Under the pieces are notes generated by a model. It was not told where the DNA came from and made no database searches. It worked only from the letters and a program-made list of their open reading frames with translations. 64,000 nucleotides of DNA, taken from NCBI RefSeq assembly GCF_000191065.1, contig NZ_GL872282.1, positions 42,683-106,682 of the forward strand. The letters are read 5' to 3'. Origin of the DNA: Prevotella multiformis DSM 16608. GTDB taxonomy: Bacteria > Bacteroidota > Bacteroidia > Bacteroidales > Bacteroidaceae. Of the stretch, positions 8,734-18,412 are shown one piece after another (the stretch's first letter is position 1; each line of letters opens with the position of its first letter). Position numbers and translations under genes: made by a program.

Positions 8734-9353
8734 CGCTGGAGTTTTCTTCTGATAAATTCGGCAATCAGTTCCTTCGTGCCTTCCGTCCCCAGAATACTGG
8801 CATCCACGCAGAGGTCATAGCTCTCCGCCGCTCCCCAGGTCTTGGCCGTGTAGTAGTTGTAATACTTGGCACGTTCGCTCTCTCCGTTCTCAATGATCTT
8901 CTGCGCCTCCTCTTCCGTACAGCCACGACGCTGACAGACGTTGGCGACACGGGTCGGCATCGAGGCCGTAATGAAGATGTTGACCGTATGGGGATTGTCG
9001 CGCAGCACATAGTCAGCGGTTCTTCCCACAAACACGCAGCGTGGATTCTTATCGGCAACCTCACGGATGGCGTCGCTCTGGAACTGGTAAAGACTTTCCT
9101 GGGAAAAGTTGTTCTTGTAGAAATCATTATCTGCCAGAAGGGGGAGATGAATGTTGAAGTGGCTCTTCAGAAATCCTTTCTGCTCATCGTTCTGCTCGAA
9201 GAATTTTTCGGAGAAACCGCTCTCCTTGGCCGCAAGATTGAGAATCTCACGGTCGTAAAACTGGCAGTCGAACTCATCTGCCAGCAGCCTTGCGATGACC
9301 CGGCCACCGCTTCCGATCTGCCTTCCGATGTTTATGATCAGTTTCTTGTCCAT
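8730..9353 (-). CDS. Cytidylate kinase-like family protein
   Basis: A 207-residue P-loop protein of the cytidylate-kinase-like group common in Bacteroidetes and Firmicutes. The N-terminal IINIGRQIGSGGRVIARLLA carries a variant P-loop (GRQIGSGG), followed by FYDREIL and, further on, FVGRTADYVL. It is not the canonical Cmk, which differs in sequence, so the phosphoryl acceptor is uncertain. It overlaps the phosphoesterase by 4 bp and follows the MATE gene by 21 bp, suggesting a three-gene unit. Confidence 0.85.
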   Translation of the reverse strand: MDKKLIINIGRQIGSGGRVIARLLADEFDCQFYDREILNLAAKESGFSEKFFEQNDEQKGFLKSHFNIHLPLLADNDFYKNNFSQESLYQFQSDAIREVADKNPRCVFVGRTADYVLRDNPHTVNIFITASMPTRVANVCQRRGCTEEEAQKIIENGESERAKYYNYYTAKTWGAAESYDLCVDASILGTEGTKELIAEFIRRKLQR

Positions 9354-9374
9354 CTTTTAGGTTTTGGTTTATGG

Positions 9375-10742
9375 TCAGCTTCTTGATTGTTCTTTGGGCT
9401 GATGTGTCAGCCGGCGCATATAGACGAACATGATGACCGCCGCCACAAGTGATGCCGTGAAGTCGCTGGCGGGAAGAGACGACCACACCCCGTCCAGACC
9501 GAAGAAGTGAGGCAGGACGGCAAGCAGAGGAATGAGGAACAGCAGCTGCCGTGACAGGGAAAGGAAAATACTGATCTTCACCTTGCCGATACACTGGAAG
9601 AAGTTGGTCACTACCATCTGGAAGCCGATGAACGGGAACATCATCATGTTTATCTTTATAGCCTTGATAGCCTGTCGGATCAGTTCTGTGTCTGTCGTAA
9701 ACATACGGGCACAGTAATAAGGGGCGAGATGGGCGGTCAGCCAGCCTGTCACCATGATGCCTGTCGCAGCGAAGACCGCCAGCTTCACGACCCGCATCAG
9801 CCGGTCGGTCTGCTGGGAACCGTAGTTATAGCCTGCTATCGGCTGCATACCTTGATTCAGTCCGATCACGAACATCACGAAGATCATCGCAATGCTGTTC
9901 GCTATCCCATAAGCACCGACAGCCATGTCACCGCCATATCTTACCAGCTGGTTGTTGATGAAGATCACGACGACACACGCACAAACATTCATCAGGAAAG
10001 GGGAAATGCCGATGGCGATGATATTCTCTACCAGATGCCGCCGCAGCCTGTAGATTCCACGCTTCAGATGGAGCAGCTCCTTCTGATTGGCAAACTGCTC
10101 CATCTGCCAGCAGAGTGCCAGTGCCTGTGAGATAATCGTGGCGAAGGCCGCCCCCCGTATTCCCCAGTGCCACCACCAGATGAAAACGACATCCAGAAGA
10201 ATGTTCATCACCACGGTGAAGAGGGTGGCCATCATCGCCTGCCGCGGTTTGGATGCCGCCCGCAGGACAGCGTTCATTCCGAAATACATGTGCGAGATGA
10301 CATTGCCGGCCAGGATAATCTCCATGAAGCTCCTGGCGTATGGGATCGTGGCATCACTGGCTCCGAAGAAACGCAGGATCGGATCAAGGAACAGAAGACA
10401 GATCACACTGAACGAGATTCCTATAAGAAGATTCAGCGTCACGGTATTGCCGAGGATGTTCTCGGCAGTGGCATAGTCACGCTGTCCTAACTTCACACTG
10501 ATCGCCGTCGACGCTCCCACACCGACCGCCGCGCCGAAAGCGCTGGCAAGGTTCATGAAAGGGAAGGTGATGGCAAGTCCGGAAATAGCCATCGGACCTA
10601 CTACCTGACCGATAAAGACGCGGTCGATGATATTGTAGAGGGAGGCTGCCGTCATGGCAACGATCGCCGGCAGTGCATATTGCACCAGCAGTCTGCCAAC
10701 GGATTTTGTTCCCAGTTCCAGTGTCGCCTTCTTGTTATTCAT
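9375..10742 (-). CDS. MATE family efflux transporter
   Basis: A 455-residue polytopic membrane protein with about 12 hydrophobic segments in two similar halves. The early LLVQYALPAIVAMTAASLYNIIDRVFIGQ-type stretch is characteristic of the MATE (MatE) family, which exports drugs or cationic metabolites with Na+ or H+. The frame can be read from a TTG at 10745, but the ATG at 10742 is the likely start. It is the first gene of the minus-strand run and is followed 21 bp later by the kinase-like gene. Upstream lies a 600-bp-type repeat element (10847-11330). Confidence 0.92.
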   Translation of the reverse strand: MNNKKATLELGTKSVGRLLVQYALPAIVAMTAASLYNIIDRVFIGQVVGPMAISGLAITFPFMNLASAFGAAVGVGASTAISVKLGQRDYATAENILGNTVTLNLLIGISFSVICLLFLDPILRFFGASDATIPYARSFMEIILAGNVISHMYFGMNAVLRAASKPRQAMMATLFTVVMNILLDVVFIWWWHWGIRGAAFATIISQALALCWQMEQFANQKELLHLKRGIYRLRRHLVENIIAIGISPFLMNVCACVVVIFINNQLVRYGGDMAVGAYGIANSIAMIFVMFVIGLNQGMQPIAGYNYGSQQTDRLMRVVKLAVFAATGIMVTGWLTAHLAPYYCARMFTTDTELIRQAIKAIKINMMMFPFIGFQMVVTNFFQCIGKVKISIFLSLSRQLLFLIPLLAVLPHFFGLDGVWSSLPASDFTASLVAAVIMFVYMRRLTHQPKEQSRS

Positions 10743-10846
10743 CAAGATTCCATTCTCTGTTTACGAAGGAATGACATTCATTCCATACTATGTCTGCAAA
10801 AGTACGAAAAAAAGCTGAGAAACATCGGATTGTTCCCATAATTTCC

Positions 10847-11330
10847 GGTTCTTCCGTTAAATGCGTGGATGCTTTTCGTATAGCTTTAACGGAAGAACCG
10901 AAGTTATCCATAAAAAAACATTGCCAAGACCGTCGACTGTCTATCCTGTTGTCATCCTCCGATACAAAGACCTTCTCATTTTTATACGTTGAAAAGACAG
11001 ATAAGAATATGAAAATTCGTTACATAATTTCAAACAAAACAGCTGCAGATATAAAAAACACGTGTAAAAAGCAGGTTTGTAACCAGCAGTCAATCAGTTG
11101 GTTATCAAATCGTTCGTAAAAGGTGCCTGATTGGACTCCAAAAGGGCGTTGGTAACACGCTGAAAGAGCACCTGTTGCAAGTCAATCAGGCATCTTTTAG
11201 AAGCCAGAAGAGCATGTGTAAGCTTTGGTTGCATGAAAACAGTTTACAGACACCGATGATATGGGAATAAGTCGTTTGTAGAAGACTGTAAGATACGCTG
11301 ATGGATGGCCATCGCATCTATTTCCTACGC
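10847..11330 (+). repeat. 600-bp dispersed element, copy A (right end decayed)
   Basis: It begins with a 53-bp palindrome at 10847-10899: GGTTCTTCCGTTAAA, a 23-nt loop, then TTTAACGGAAGAACC. The body is similar to 19826-20432, 28601-28975 and the minus strand of 58811-59413. The best-conserved block (11121-11218) differs from copy C at about two positions. Homology fades around 11330, before the expected right end. It is non-coding: the apparent frame is not maintained in other copies. Confidence 0.85.
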
Positions 11331-11412
11331 CTGTCGTTTCTCAACCGCTTCCAGGCATCCGAAGAGCTGCAGACTGTTCTCGCTGCCGGTAACAGATCGA
11401 AAGGGCGCGCGC

Positions 11413-11478
11413 CGTCAACACACTTAGTGTTCATCGTCAACACACTTAGTGTTCATCGTCAGCACGCTTGGTTTTCAT
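11413..11478 (+). repeat. Tandem 22-bp palindromic units (3)
   Basis: Two identical units CGTCAACACACTTAGTGTTCAT and a diverged third. Each contains arms AACAC/GTGTT around a 5-nt loop. The period is exactly 22 bp, the same as in the arrays at 28518-28556 and 43462-43544, although the arm sequences differ. Confidence 0.8.
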
Positions 11479-11785
11479 CGACAGCATATCGGCTGATGAC
11501 GGACAAGCTGATTCCTTCCCTGCACAATCAATAGGGGACTGATGCCTGCCTGCACGGAAAGAGTTTACCGAACCACAGCCTTTATTCCCTTTATTACGCG
11601 AGCTGTGCGGCCTTCTTTTTCAGTCGTTCCTCCTGCGGCATTGTCATTTAGGAAGGAAAGAATCCGGGCTTCTATGATGGCAAAAACGATCAAAGACCAA
11701 TTTTGGGATCTGCCGTCAACATGACTTTTCAGAACAAACCAAAAGATTATCTTCATCGAAAACCTTGATTATAAATTATAATTTG

Positions 11786-11793
11786 TATCTTTG
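11786..11793 (+). promoter_or_regulatory. Probable -7 box for gmd
   Basis: TATCTTTG, 43 nt before the gmd ATG, matches the Bacteroidetes TAnnTTTG box. The upstream -33 element is weak (TTGA). Confidence 0.45.
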
Positions 11794-11835
11794 TGCGATT
11801 ATTGGAAGAAAACAGTTTGACTCAAAAGACATACA

Positions 11836-12927
11836 ATGAAGAAAACAGCACTTATTACAGGCGTTACCGGACAGGACGGATCTTATCTGGCGGAATTGCT
11901 GCTCCAGAAAGGATATGACGTGCACGGTACCATTCGCCGTTCGTCCGTGGATTTCCGTGAGCGCATCGCTCATCTGGAGGGACTCCCCCATTTCCATCTG
12001 CACTATGCCGACCTTGGCGACTCGATGAGTATCCTGGGCGTAATCAGCAGAGTGCGTCCGGATGAAATCTACAACCTTGCCGCACAGAGCCATGTGCAGG
12101 TAAGTTTCGACTCTCCAGAGTTCACCGCAGATGTAGATGCCGTGGGCGTACTGCGCATCCTGGAAGCTGTCCGCCAGCTGGGCATGACCGAAACCTGCCG
12201 CATCTACCAGGCATCGACATCCGAACTGTATGGGAAGGTAGAAGAAGTCCCGCAGAATGAGAACACCCCGTTCCATCCCTACAGCCCATACGCTGTCGCC
12301 AAACAGTATGGGTTCTGGATTGTGAGGGAATATCGAGAGGCGTACAACATGTATTGCTGCTCCGGCATTCTCTTCAATCATGAAAGCGAACGGCGGGGGG
12401 AGACTTTCGTTACCCGCAAGATCACACTTGCCGCAGCACGCATCAAACAGGGCAAGCAGGAAAAGCTCTATCTGGGAAACCTCGGCTCTCTCCGCGACTG
12501 GGGATATGCCAAAGACTACGTGGAGTGCATGTGGCTGATCCTCCAGCAGGACAAACCGGAAGACTTCGTCATTGCGACAGGCGTACAGCACAGTGTGCGG
12601 GAGTTCTGCTACTACGCTTTCAAGCACATCGGTATCGAACTTGAATTCAAGGGAGAGGGAATGGAGGAAAAAGGTATCGACAAGGCAACCGGAAAGGTGC
12701 TCATCGAAGTAAGCCCTGATTTCTACCGTCCAACGGATGTAGTCAACCTATGGGGCGACCCGACGAAGGCGAAGGCTAAACTCGGATGGAATCCTAACAG
12801 TACCAGCTTTGAAGAGCTTGTCGACCTGATGGTGGACAGCGATATGGCCAAAGTGGCTTCTGAAGGGGCTGCGGAGAAGGTAAGGACAAATCTGGAGGAG
12901 TATCTGGAGAAAGGAATCGTGAAGTAG
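11836..12927 (+). CDS. gmd: GDP-mannose 4,6-dehydratase
   Basis: A 363-residue extended SDR with [13 protein letters not shown] at 9-21 (NADP-binding), [10 protein letters not shown] at 126-135 and the catalytic Tyr152/Lys156 pair in YAVAK. It converts GDP-mannose to GDP-4-keto-6-deoxymannose, the first committed step to GDP-L-fucose. The partner fcl follows on the same strand, but 493 bp away rather than directly adjacent. In Bacteroidales, GDP-fucose supplies capsule and O-linked protein glycosylation. Confidence 0.96.
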   Translation: MKKTALITGVTGQDGSYLAELLLQKGYDVHGTIRRSSVDFRERIAHLEGLPHFHLHYADLGDSMSILGVISRVRPDEIYNLAAQSHVQVSFDSPEFTADVDAVGVLRILEAVRQLGMTETCRIYQASTSELYGKVEEVPQNENTPFHPYSPYAVAKQYGFWIVREYREAYNMYCCSGILFNHESERRGETFVTRKITLAAARIKQGKQEKLYLGNLGSLRDWGYAKDYVECMWLILQQDKPEDFVIATGVQHSVREFCYYAFKHIGIELEFKGEGMEEKGIDKATGKVLIEVSPDFYRPTDVVNLWGDPTKAKAKLGWNPNSTSFEELVDLMVDSDMAKVASEGAAEKVRTNLEEYLEKGIVK

Positions 12928-13420
12928 ACGTCCGATCCGTCCTGTGGAGGCTGGAGTACCGTTCCGCTCCTCTTCCGGCAGGGAGAGGAGGGCTGCCGGA
13001 CGGGAGGAGCTGCGTATTGCCCCCCACGCAGGAAGTACATCCCGTAGAAACCGCCGGTGGACTTTGTAAGGATAAAAAAAAAGTGTGAGAAAACTGAGTG
13101 TGTCTCTTCGCAAGCGGAAGAAGCACCTGTATTCTTGCGGAGCATGCAGTTGGCCACGACCCTTGGACGGCTCTTTTCCTTTCGGACAGGCAGATGCAGT
13201 CTTCTCCTGAAAAGCTGAAGTGCGGCTGTGCAGGAGGGATGGGAGGCGAAAGGTGCCGTAGAAAGGCAAAGGCACAGGGGAGGGCTGCTTCTGTTTCTTC
13301 GGACAACGTGAAGCCTTTGTGACCTGTCAAAGGCATAACCTCTTATCAAGATGCCCATGGCCACGGGATTTCCGCCAGGTACTCTCTCCGCAGGGAGACG
13401 CTAAGAAGAACTTATGAATT
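12928..13420. other. Gap inside the gmd-fcl pair, no gene seen
   Basis: 493 bp of normal G+C content with no convincing frame. A small hairpin GCCTTTG/CAAAGGC with an 8-nt loop lies near 13311-13333. The overlapping minus-strand frames are mutually exclusive and low in complexity. Confidence 0.5.
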
Positions 13421-14623
13421 ATGGATAAGAACAGTAAAATATACATTGCAGGACACCACGGACTGGTGGGCTCTGCTATTTGGAACAATCTGCTTCAGCG
13501 AGGGTACACAAACCTCGTCGGACGAAGTCATAAGGAACTGGATCTGACCGACCAGCAGGCTGTAAAGAGATTCTTCGACAAGGAGAAGCCTGACGCTGTT
13601 GTCCTTGCCGCCGCTTTTGTCGGAGGAATTATGGCCAATTCTCTGTACCGTGCCGATTTCATCATGCAGAACATGAAGATACAGTGCAATGTCATAGAGC
13701 AGAGTTATCTCCATGGAGTAAAGAAACTCCTTTTCCTCGGAAGTACCTGTATCTACCCGAAGAATGCGCCGCAGCCCATGCGTGAGGATGCCCTTCTGAC
13801 ATCACCGTTGGAATATACCAACGAGGAATACGCCATTGCCAAGATTGCCGGACTGAAAATGTGCGAGAGCTATAACCTCCAGTATGGAACCGATTACATA
13901 GCCGTTATGCCGACCAACCTCTACGGCCCGAATGATAATTTCCATCTGGAGAACTCCCATGTAATGCCTGCCATGATGCGAAAGGTCTATCTTGCCAGAC
14001 TCATCCATGAGGGGGACTGGGATGCCATCCGTAATGACATGGACAGACGGCCGATCAATCCGACAGACAAGCTCCGCAAGGAGATCGGGGAAGGAAATGT
14101 AGACGGCAGGAGCGACAAGGAACGCATCCTGCAGGCGCTTGCTTTCTACGGCATCGGAAACAACTGCGTGACATTGTGGGGAGACGGCAGTCCGCTGCGT
14201 GAGTTCCTGTGGAGTGAAGACATGGCGGATGCCAGTGTCCATATTCTGCTGAATGTAGACTTTAAAGACATCATCGGCATAGAGAAGTATTCCAGCGTCT
14301 TTTACGGATCCAGGATTGACGGGACGGTAGACCGCAACAACTCTGAGGGACGGGGCGGAGCGATCCCCTCATTAGGCGAGATACGCAACTGTCACATCAA
14401 TATCGGGACCGGCAAGGAACTGACCATAAAGGAACTTGCAGAGCTTGTCAGGAAGACGGTTCATTTCGGAGGAGACATTATCTGGGATGCGGAAAAACCC
14501 AATGGTACTCCGCGCAAACTTATCAACGTAGACAAGCTGCACAGCCTCGGATGGACACACAAGGTGGAGATTGAGGAAGGTGTGGAAAAACTCTATGAAT
14601 GGTATCAGAACAGCTTGAAATGA
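13421..14623 (+). CDS. fcl: GDP-L-fucose synthase
   Basis: A 400-residue SDR with GHHGLVGSAIW at 11-21, LGSTCIYPKNAPQPM at about 106-120 and the Tyr137/Lys141 pair in EYAIAK. It catalyses 3,5-epimerisation and 4-reduction of GDP-4-keto-6-deoxymannose to GDP-L-fucose. It is about 80 residues longer than the E. coli enzyme because of an insertion near residues 190-240 (DWDAIRNDMDRRPINP...), a form usual in Bacteroidetes. It completes the pathway begun by gmd. Confidence 0.95.
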   Translation: MDKNSKIYIAGHHGLVGSAIWNNLLQRGYTNLVGRSHKELDLTDQQAVKRFFDKEKPDAVVLAAAFVGGIMANSLYRADFIMQNMKIQCNVIEQSYLHGVKKLLFLGSTCIYPKNAPQPMREDALLTSPLEYTNEEYAIAKIAGLKMCESYNLQYGTDYIAVMPTNLYGPNDNFHLENSHVMPAMMRKVYLARLIHEGDWDAIRNDMDRRPINPTDKLRKEIGEGNVDGRSDKERILQALAFYGIGNNCVTLWGDGSPLREFLWSEDMADASVHILLNVDFKDIIGIEKYSSVFYGSRIDGTVDRNNSEGRGGAIPSLGEIRNCHINIGTGKELTIKELAELVRKTVHFGGDIIWDAEKPNGTPRKLINVDKLHSLGWTHKVEIEEGVEKLYEWYQNSLK

Positions 14624-14730
14624 ACGGATGCCAGACGACGGGGCGAATCGGACAGGTCGGCTCCGTTCGGTCTGGCAGATCCACGAACAAAACGAGTCCG
14701 GACAATTTATTCATTTTAACCTTTAAAAAT

Positions 14731-16845
14731 ATGAAGAAACAAGTATTACTAACCGCGGCAGTACTGTCCGCAACCAGCATGATGGCACAGAAACTGACGT
14801 ACCCGCAGGCACCGAAGGACGGGACGGTAGACACTTACTTCGGTGTGCAGGTGGCCGATCCCTACCGTCCGTTAGAGAACGACAGCTCCAAGGCGACGGC
14901 TGAGTGGGTGGCTGCAGAAAACAAGGTGACACAGGAATATCTCTCCCGCATTCCGTTCCGGGGGAAACTCCTGAAGCGCATGAAGGAACTGGCTAATTAC
15001 GAGAAGGTGTCTGCTCCTTCTTACATCAAGTCCATCGGCAAGTGGCTCTTCTATAAGAACGACGGTCTGCAGAACCAGAGTGTTCTCTATATGATGGACC
15101 GGCTCGGAGACGAGAAGAACGCCCGGGTTCTCCTCAACCCCAACCAGCTGTCAACCGACGGGACCGTGGCTCTGAAAGGCATTTATTTCTCTCACAACGG
15201 GAAATATGCCGCCTACTCCATTTCGCGCAGCGGGAGCGACTGGCAGGAGTTTTATGTGATGGATGCCAAGACCGGCAGACTGCTTGACGACCATCTTGTG
15301 TGGGCAAAGTTCTCGAGTGCGGCATGGAAAGGCGACGGCTTCTATTATAGTGCTTATGACGCACCGCAGAAAGGACATGAATTCAGCAATGTAAATTCGG
15401 TACAGAAGATTTACTACCACAAGGTCGGCACTCCGCAGTCTGAGGATATTCTCTTCTATCAGAATCCTGCCAATCCCATGCGTTTCTATTCCGTTTACGT
15501 GAATGAGGACGAGACGATGATGTTCCTCTATGAGAGCGGTGCAGGATCCGGAAACCGTGTTTATGTACGCGATCTGCGCCAGCCGGAAGGCCAGTTCATC
15601 CAGATGACATCCGACCTAGATCTGCAATACAGTCTGATAGAGACTGTCGGGGACAGAATGTATTTCCTCACGAATGACGGTGCCCCGAAGAACCGGCTGA
15701 TGGTCACCGACCTCGGGCATCCTGGTTTCAACGAGTGGAAGACCCTCGTCCCGGAATCCAAGGATATGCTCGAAGCTGTTACCTTTGCTGACGGGAAGAT
15801 GATCCTCAACTACATGAAGGATGCTTCCAATCATGCCTATGTCTATTCCATGGACGGGAAACAGCTGTCTGAGATCAAACTTCCTACGGTGGGCAGTGCT
15901 GCTTTCTACGGCGAAAAAGACAGGAAAGAAGTATTTTATTCATTCTCGTCTTTCACCGTTCCGACGAGCAATTACCAGTACGACCTCGCCACAGGTGCCA
16001 GCAAGGTTTACTCTGCACCAAAGGTGAAATTCAAGGAATCTGATTATGTAAGTGAACAGGTTTTCTATCCCAGCAAGGATGGAACAAGGATTCCTCTTTT
16101 CATCACTTATAAAAAGGGATTGAAGCGCAATGGCAGAAACCCGGTCTATCTCTATGCTTACGGAGGTTTCAATATTGCCATGCCTCCCTACTTCTCTTCC
16201 AACCGTATCCCATTCCTTGAGAACGGTGGAATCTACGCACAGGCCTGTCTGCGCGGTGGCAGTGAATACGGAGAAGAATGGCACATTGCCGGTACGAAAA
16301 TGCAGAAGCAGAATGTTTTCGATGATTTCATCGCCGCTGGTGAATGGCTCATCAAGAATAAATACACAAGCAAAGACTACCTTGCCATTGTCGGCGGGTC
16401 AAACGGCGGACTGCTTATCGGTGCTTGCATGACACAACGCCCCGACCTTTTCAAGGTCTGTATTCCGGAAGTGGGGGTAATGGATATGCTGCGTTACCAT
16501 AAGTTCACCATCGGATGGAACTGGGCACCGGATTATGGGACAAGTGCAGACTCAAAGGAGATGTTCGAGTACCTCCGTGCCTACTCTCCCCTCCACAACC
16601 TCCGGCCGGGCACACGTTATCCGGCTACAATGATTACTACTGCCGACCACGACGACCGTGTCGTACCGGCTCACTCGTTCAAGTTCGCAGCGACTCTGCA
16701 GGCTGACAATGCTGCCGATACACCGACGATCATCCGCATTGACACCAAGGCGGGACATGGAAGCGGAAAGCCCTTGTCGAAGCAGCTGGAAGAGCATGCG
16801 GATATTTATGGCTTCATCCTGTACAACATGGGGCTGAAGTATTAA
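14731..16845 (+). CDS. Prolyl oligopeptidase family serine peptidase (S9A), secreted
   Basis: The frame is open from 14599, but the ATG at 14731 begins a clear signal peptide (MKKQVLLTAAVLSATSMMA) and gives a 704-residue protein. The N-terminal beta-propeller (about 40-430) is followed by an alpha/beta-hydrolase domain. The catalytic triad is visible: Ser557 in GGSNGG, Asp in TADHDDRVVP (about 641) and His676 in KAGHGSG, spaced as in prolyl oligopeptidase. It should cleave short peptides after proline in the periplasm. It is probably monocistronic or distal to fcl. Confidence 0.93.
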   Translation: MKKQVLLTAAVLSATSMMAQKLTYPQAPKDGTVDTYFGVQVADPYRPLENDSSKATAEWVAAENKVTQEYLSRIPFRGKLLKRMKELANYEKVSAPSYIKSIGKWLFYKNDGLQNQSVLYMMDRLGDEKNARVLLNPNQLSTDGTVALKGIYFSHNGKYAAYSISRSGSDWQEFYVMDAKTGRLLDDHLVWAKFSSAAWKGDGFYYSAYDAPQKGHEFSNVNSVQKIYYHKVGTPQSEDILFYQNPANPMRFYSVYVNEDETMMFLYESGAGSGNRVYVRDLRQPEGQFIQMTSDLDLQYSLIETVGDRMYFLTNDGAPKNRLMVTDLGHPGFNEWKTLVPESKDMLEAVTFADGKMILNYMKDASNHAYVYSMDGKQLSEIKLPTVGSAAFYGEKDRKEVFYSFSSFTVPTSNYQYDLATGASKVYSAPKVKFKESDYVSEQVFYPSKDGTRIPLFITYKKGLKRNGRNPVYLYAYGGFNIAMPPYFSSNRIPFLENGGIYAQACLRGGSEYGEEWHIAGTKMQKQNVFDDFIAAGEWLIKNKYTSKDYLAIVGGSNGGLLIGACMTQRPDLFKVCIPEVGVMDMLRYHKFTIGWNWAPDYGTSADSKEMFEYLRAYSPLHNLRPGTRYPATMITTADHDDRVVPAHSFKFAATLQADNAADTPTIIRIDTKAGHGSGKPLSKQLEEHADIYGFILYNMGLKY

Positions 16846-17056
16846 GGGAGAATCGCCGTCTCTCTGAAGCCAATGGAGCCGTGCCGGCTGTCCCATCGCA
16901 GGAAGCCTGTTGTGAGGCATAGGCTTCACTCCGTTGGCTTCTGTCCGCGAGAAACGGAACGGCGGCTGCGTTAAACGAAAGGAACAAAGCGAAGCCTGCC
17001 CCCATGGAACGGGTGTCTGGCAATGCGGCTTCTTTAGAACATTACCTTATATAAGT
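16846..17056. other. Short intergenic region with nested inverted repeats
   Basis: GAAGCCAATGGAG (near 16866) pairs at 12 of 13 positions with CTCCGTTGGCTTC (near 16929). Inside lies a second stem GAAGCCT/AGGCTTC. There is no T-run, so it is not a classical terminator. An upstream extension of the yaaA frame into this region (from 16934) is rejected. Confidence 0.45.
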
Positions 17057-17854
17057 ATGCAGATTCTGTTAGCGTCAGCAAAGACAATGAACCGTACCAC
17101 CAAGGTTCTCACTCTACCTATGCATCTGCCTCGTTTCCGAAAGGAAGCGGGGCAGATGGCGTTAGAGCTGGGCGATCTCTCTGTAGAGACACTTGCCAAA
17201 GAACTCCATTGTAGCCGGAAAATTGCAATGGAAAACAAACTGCGGTATCAGGATTTCTTCAATGAGGAAGGACTGCTGCCCGCATTGCTCGCTTATTATG
17301 GGCAGGCATACAAATGCCTGAAGGCACAGGAATATAGTCTGGAGGATATGTGCTTTGCCGACCGGCATCTTTGGATTACAAGTTTTCTTTATGGATTGTT
17401 ACGCCCTTTGGACCTCATCCATCCATACCGGCTGGAGGGGAAGACCCAGCTGTCTTCCACAGGTGCGAAGAACATGTTTGCTTATTGGAAACCCCGTCTC
17501 ACCGATATGCTCATCAAGGCTGTGAAGAAAGACGACGGTATTCTTGTTCATCTGGCGACAGAAGAGTTCCAACATCTCTTCGACTGGAAACGGATGCAAA
17601 AAGAAATAAGCATTATCCAGCCGCTCTTCATGGTGGAACAGGAAGACCGCCTCAAAGCTGTCAGTGTCTATTCCAAAAGCTGCAGAGGGGCTATGACAAG
17701 CTATATCCTGCGCAAACGGCTTGACAGTCCGGCCGACCTTCTTGGCTTTGAGTATGAAGGATTCGTCTATCAGCCGGGTTATGGAGACGAGGCGCATCCG
17801 CATTTCATCTCACAAATGCCGGTACAATCCTCCTTTAAACCAGGGAAATACTGA
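17057..17854 (+). CDS. yaaA: YaaA family peroxide stress protein
   Basis: A 265-residue protein of the YaaA/DUF328 family. E. coli YaaA lowers free intracellular iron and limits Fenton damage during peroxide stress, and it has a DNA-binding cantaloupe-type fold. Family features seen are MQILLASAKTM at the N-terminus, ITSFLYGLLRPLDLIHPYRLEG (about 108-130), LATEEFQHLF and VYSKSCRGAMTSYIL. The frame extends upstream to 16934, but the ATG at 17057 starts exactly where the family starts. A small ORF follows 60 bp later. Confidence 0.92.
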   Translation: MQILLASAKTMNRTTKVLTLPMHLPRFRKEAGQMALELGDLSVETLAKELHCSRKIAMENKLRYQDFFNEEGLLPALLAYYGQAYKCLKAQEYSLEDMCFADRHLWITSFLYGLLRPLDLIHPYRLEGKTQLSSTGAKNMFAYWKPRLTDMLIKAVKKDDGILVHLATEEFQHLFDWKRMQKEISIIQPLFMVEQEDRLKAVSVYSKSCRGAMTSYILRKRLDSPADLLGFEYEGFVYQPGYGDEAHPHFISQMPVQSSFKPGKY

Positions 17855-17914
17855 TGACATCTGATCGGAAGAGTCACATAAAAGATTTACAGACAATAGA
17901 AAACAAAATTTATC

Positions 17915-18112
17915 ATGTCAATAGAAGAATATCGCCGGCAAATACTTACAGCCTTGCTCGCCAAGACCAATACCAAAGGTGAACCCTGTTTCGACGAGTC
18001 ATCTGCCAGGGAACTCCTCGCACAGCTCTCGGATGAAGAACTCAAAGAGGGACTCCTGTTCAATACACCTGAAGACGTAGCAGATGTCTTGTCCGGTGTA
18101 GGGAAATTATAG
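17915..18112 (+). CDS. Small conserved-looking protein, 65 residues
   Basis: An acidic, helical 65-residue protein (MSIEEYRRQILTALLAKT... ending VADVLSGVGKL) with good codon use and no gaps. There is no signal peptide or membrane segment. I do not recognise a named family. It lies 60 bp after yaaA on the same strand and may be co-transcribed. It marks the end of ordinary chromosome before the AT-rich patch. Confidence 0.6.
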   Translation: MSIEEYRRQILTALLAKTNTKGEPCFDESSARELLAQLSDEELKEGLLFNTPEDVADVLSGVGKL

Positions 18113-18256
18113 ACAGGCTAATACACTGCCTACGGAAAAAATATTTTTCCTCATGCGCACATTCAATTCGTAAGTGCGGAATCCCTCGATGAGTAATAGT
18201 TTGCAAAAACTATGAAGAACACCGGGGGACTGCGGCAAGGGATCTGCGCCTCCTAA

Positions 18257-18412
18257 GAGCATATTCAAGTATCGAGATATAAAATAAATAATGGGCCGGC
18301 GAATAATGATATTTCTGAAATTGATTTTAAGAAGAATTCCGTTATTGTAACCACATACGATAATAGGGGAAAGGAAGAATTGATCCATCCTGGGAGACCA
18401 ATCATTATATAA
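18257..18412 (+). pseudogene. C-terminal fragment of an unknown AT-rich gene
   Basis: A 51-codon frame without a start, from just after a TAA at 18254 to a TAA at 18410-18412. It reads like real protein (EHIQVSRYKINNG ... NSVIVTTYDNRGKEEL ... HPGRPIII). No upstream continuation is found. Given the neighbours it is most likely the remnant of an Rhs-associated toxin tip or an immunity gene. The family is not recognised. Confidence 0.4.

Larger units (their letters stand above)
10743..11835. other. Long intergenic region between divergent MATE and gmd genes
   Basis: About 1.1 kb without a supported gene. It contains repeat element copy A (10847-11330), a 22-bp tandem array (11413-11478), about 280 bp in which nothing is recognised, and a gmd promoter box at 11786-11793. 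The plus-strand frame at 10790-11119 is the repeat itself and is not conserved as protein in the other copies. Confidence 0.7.

Noticed and set aside
10790-11119. 109-codon frame through repeat copy A (and a similar one at 28540-28758)
   Set aside because: The shared stretch (YIISNK...VCNQQ) is part of the repeat; copy D has an in-frame stop and changes are not biased to silent sites, so it is not coding.
16934-17056. Upstream extension of yaaA
   Set aside because: The extra 41 residues do not belong to the family and overlap a hairpin; the ATG at 17057 matches the family start.
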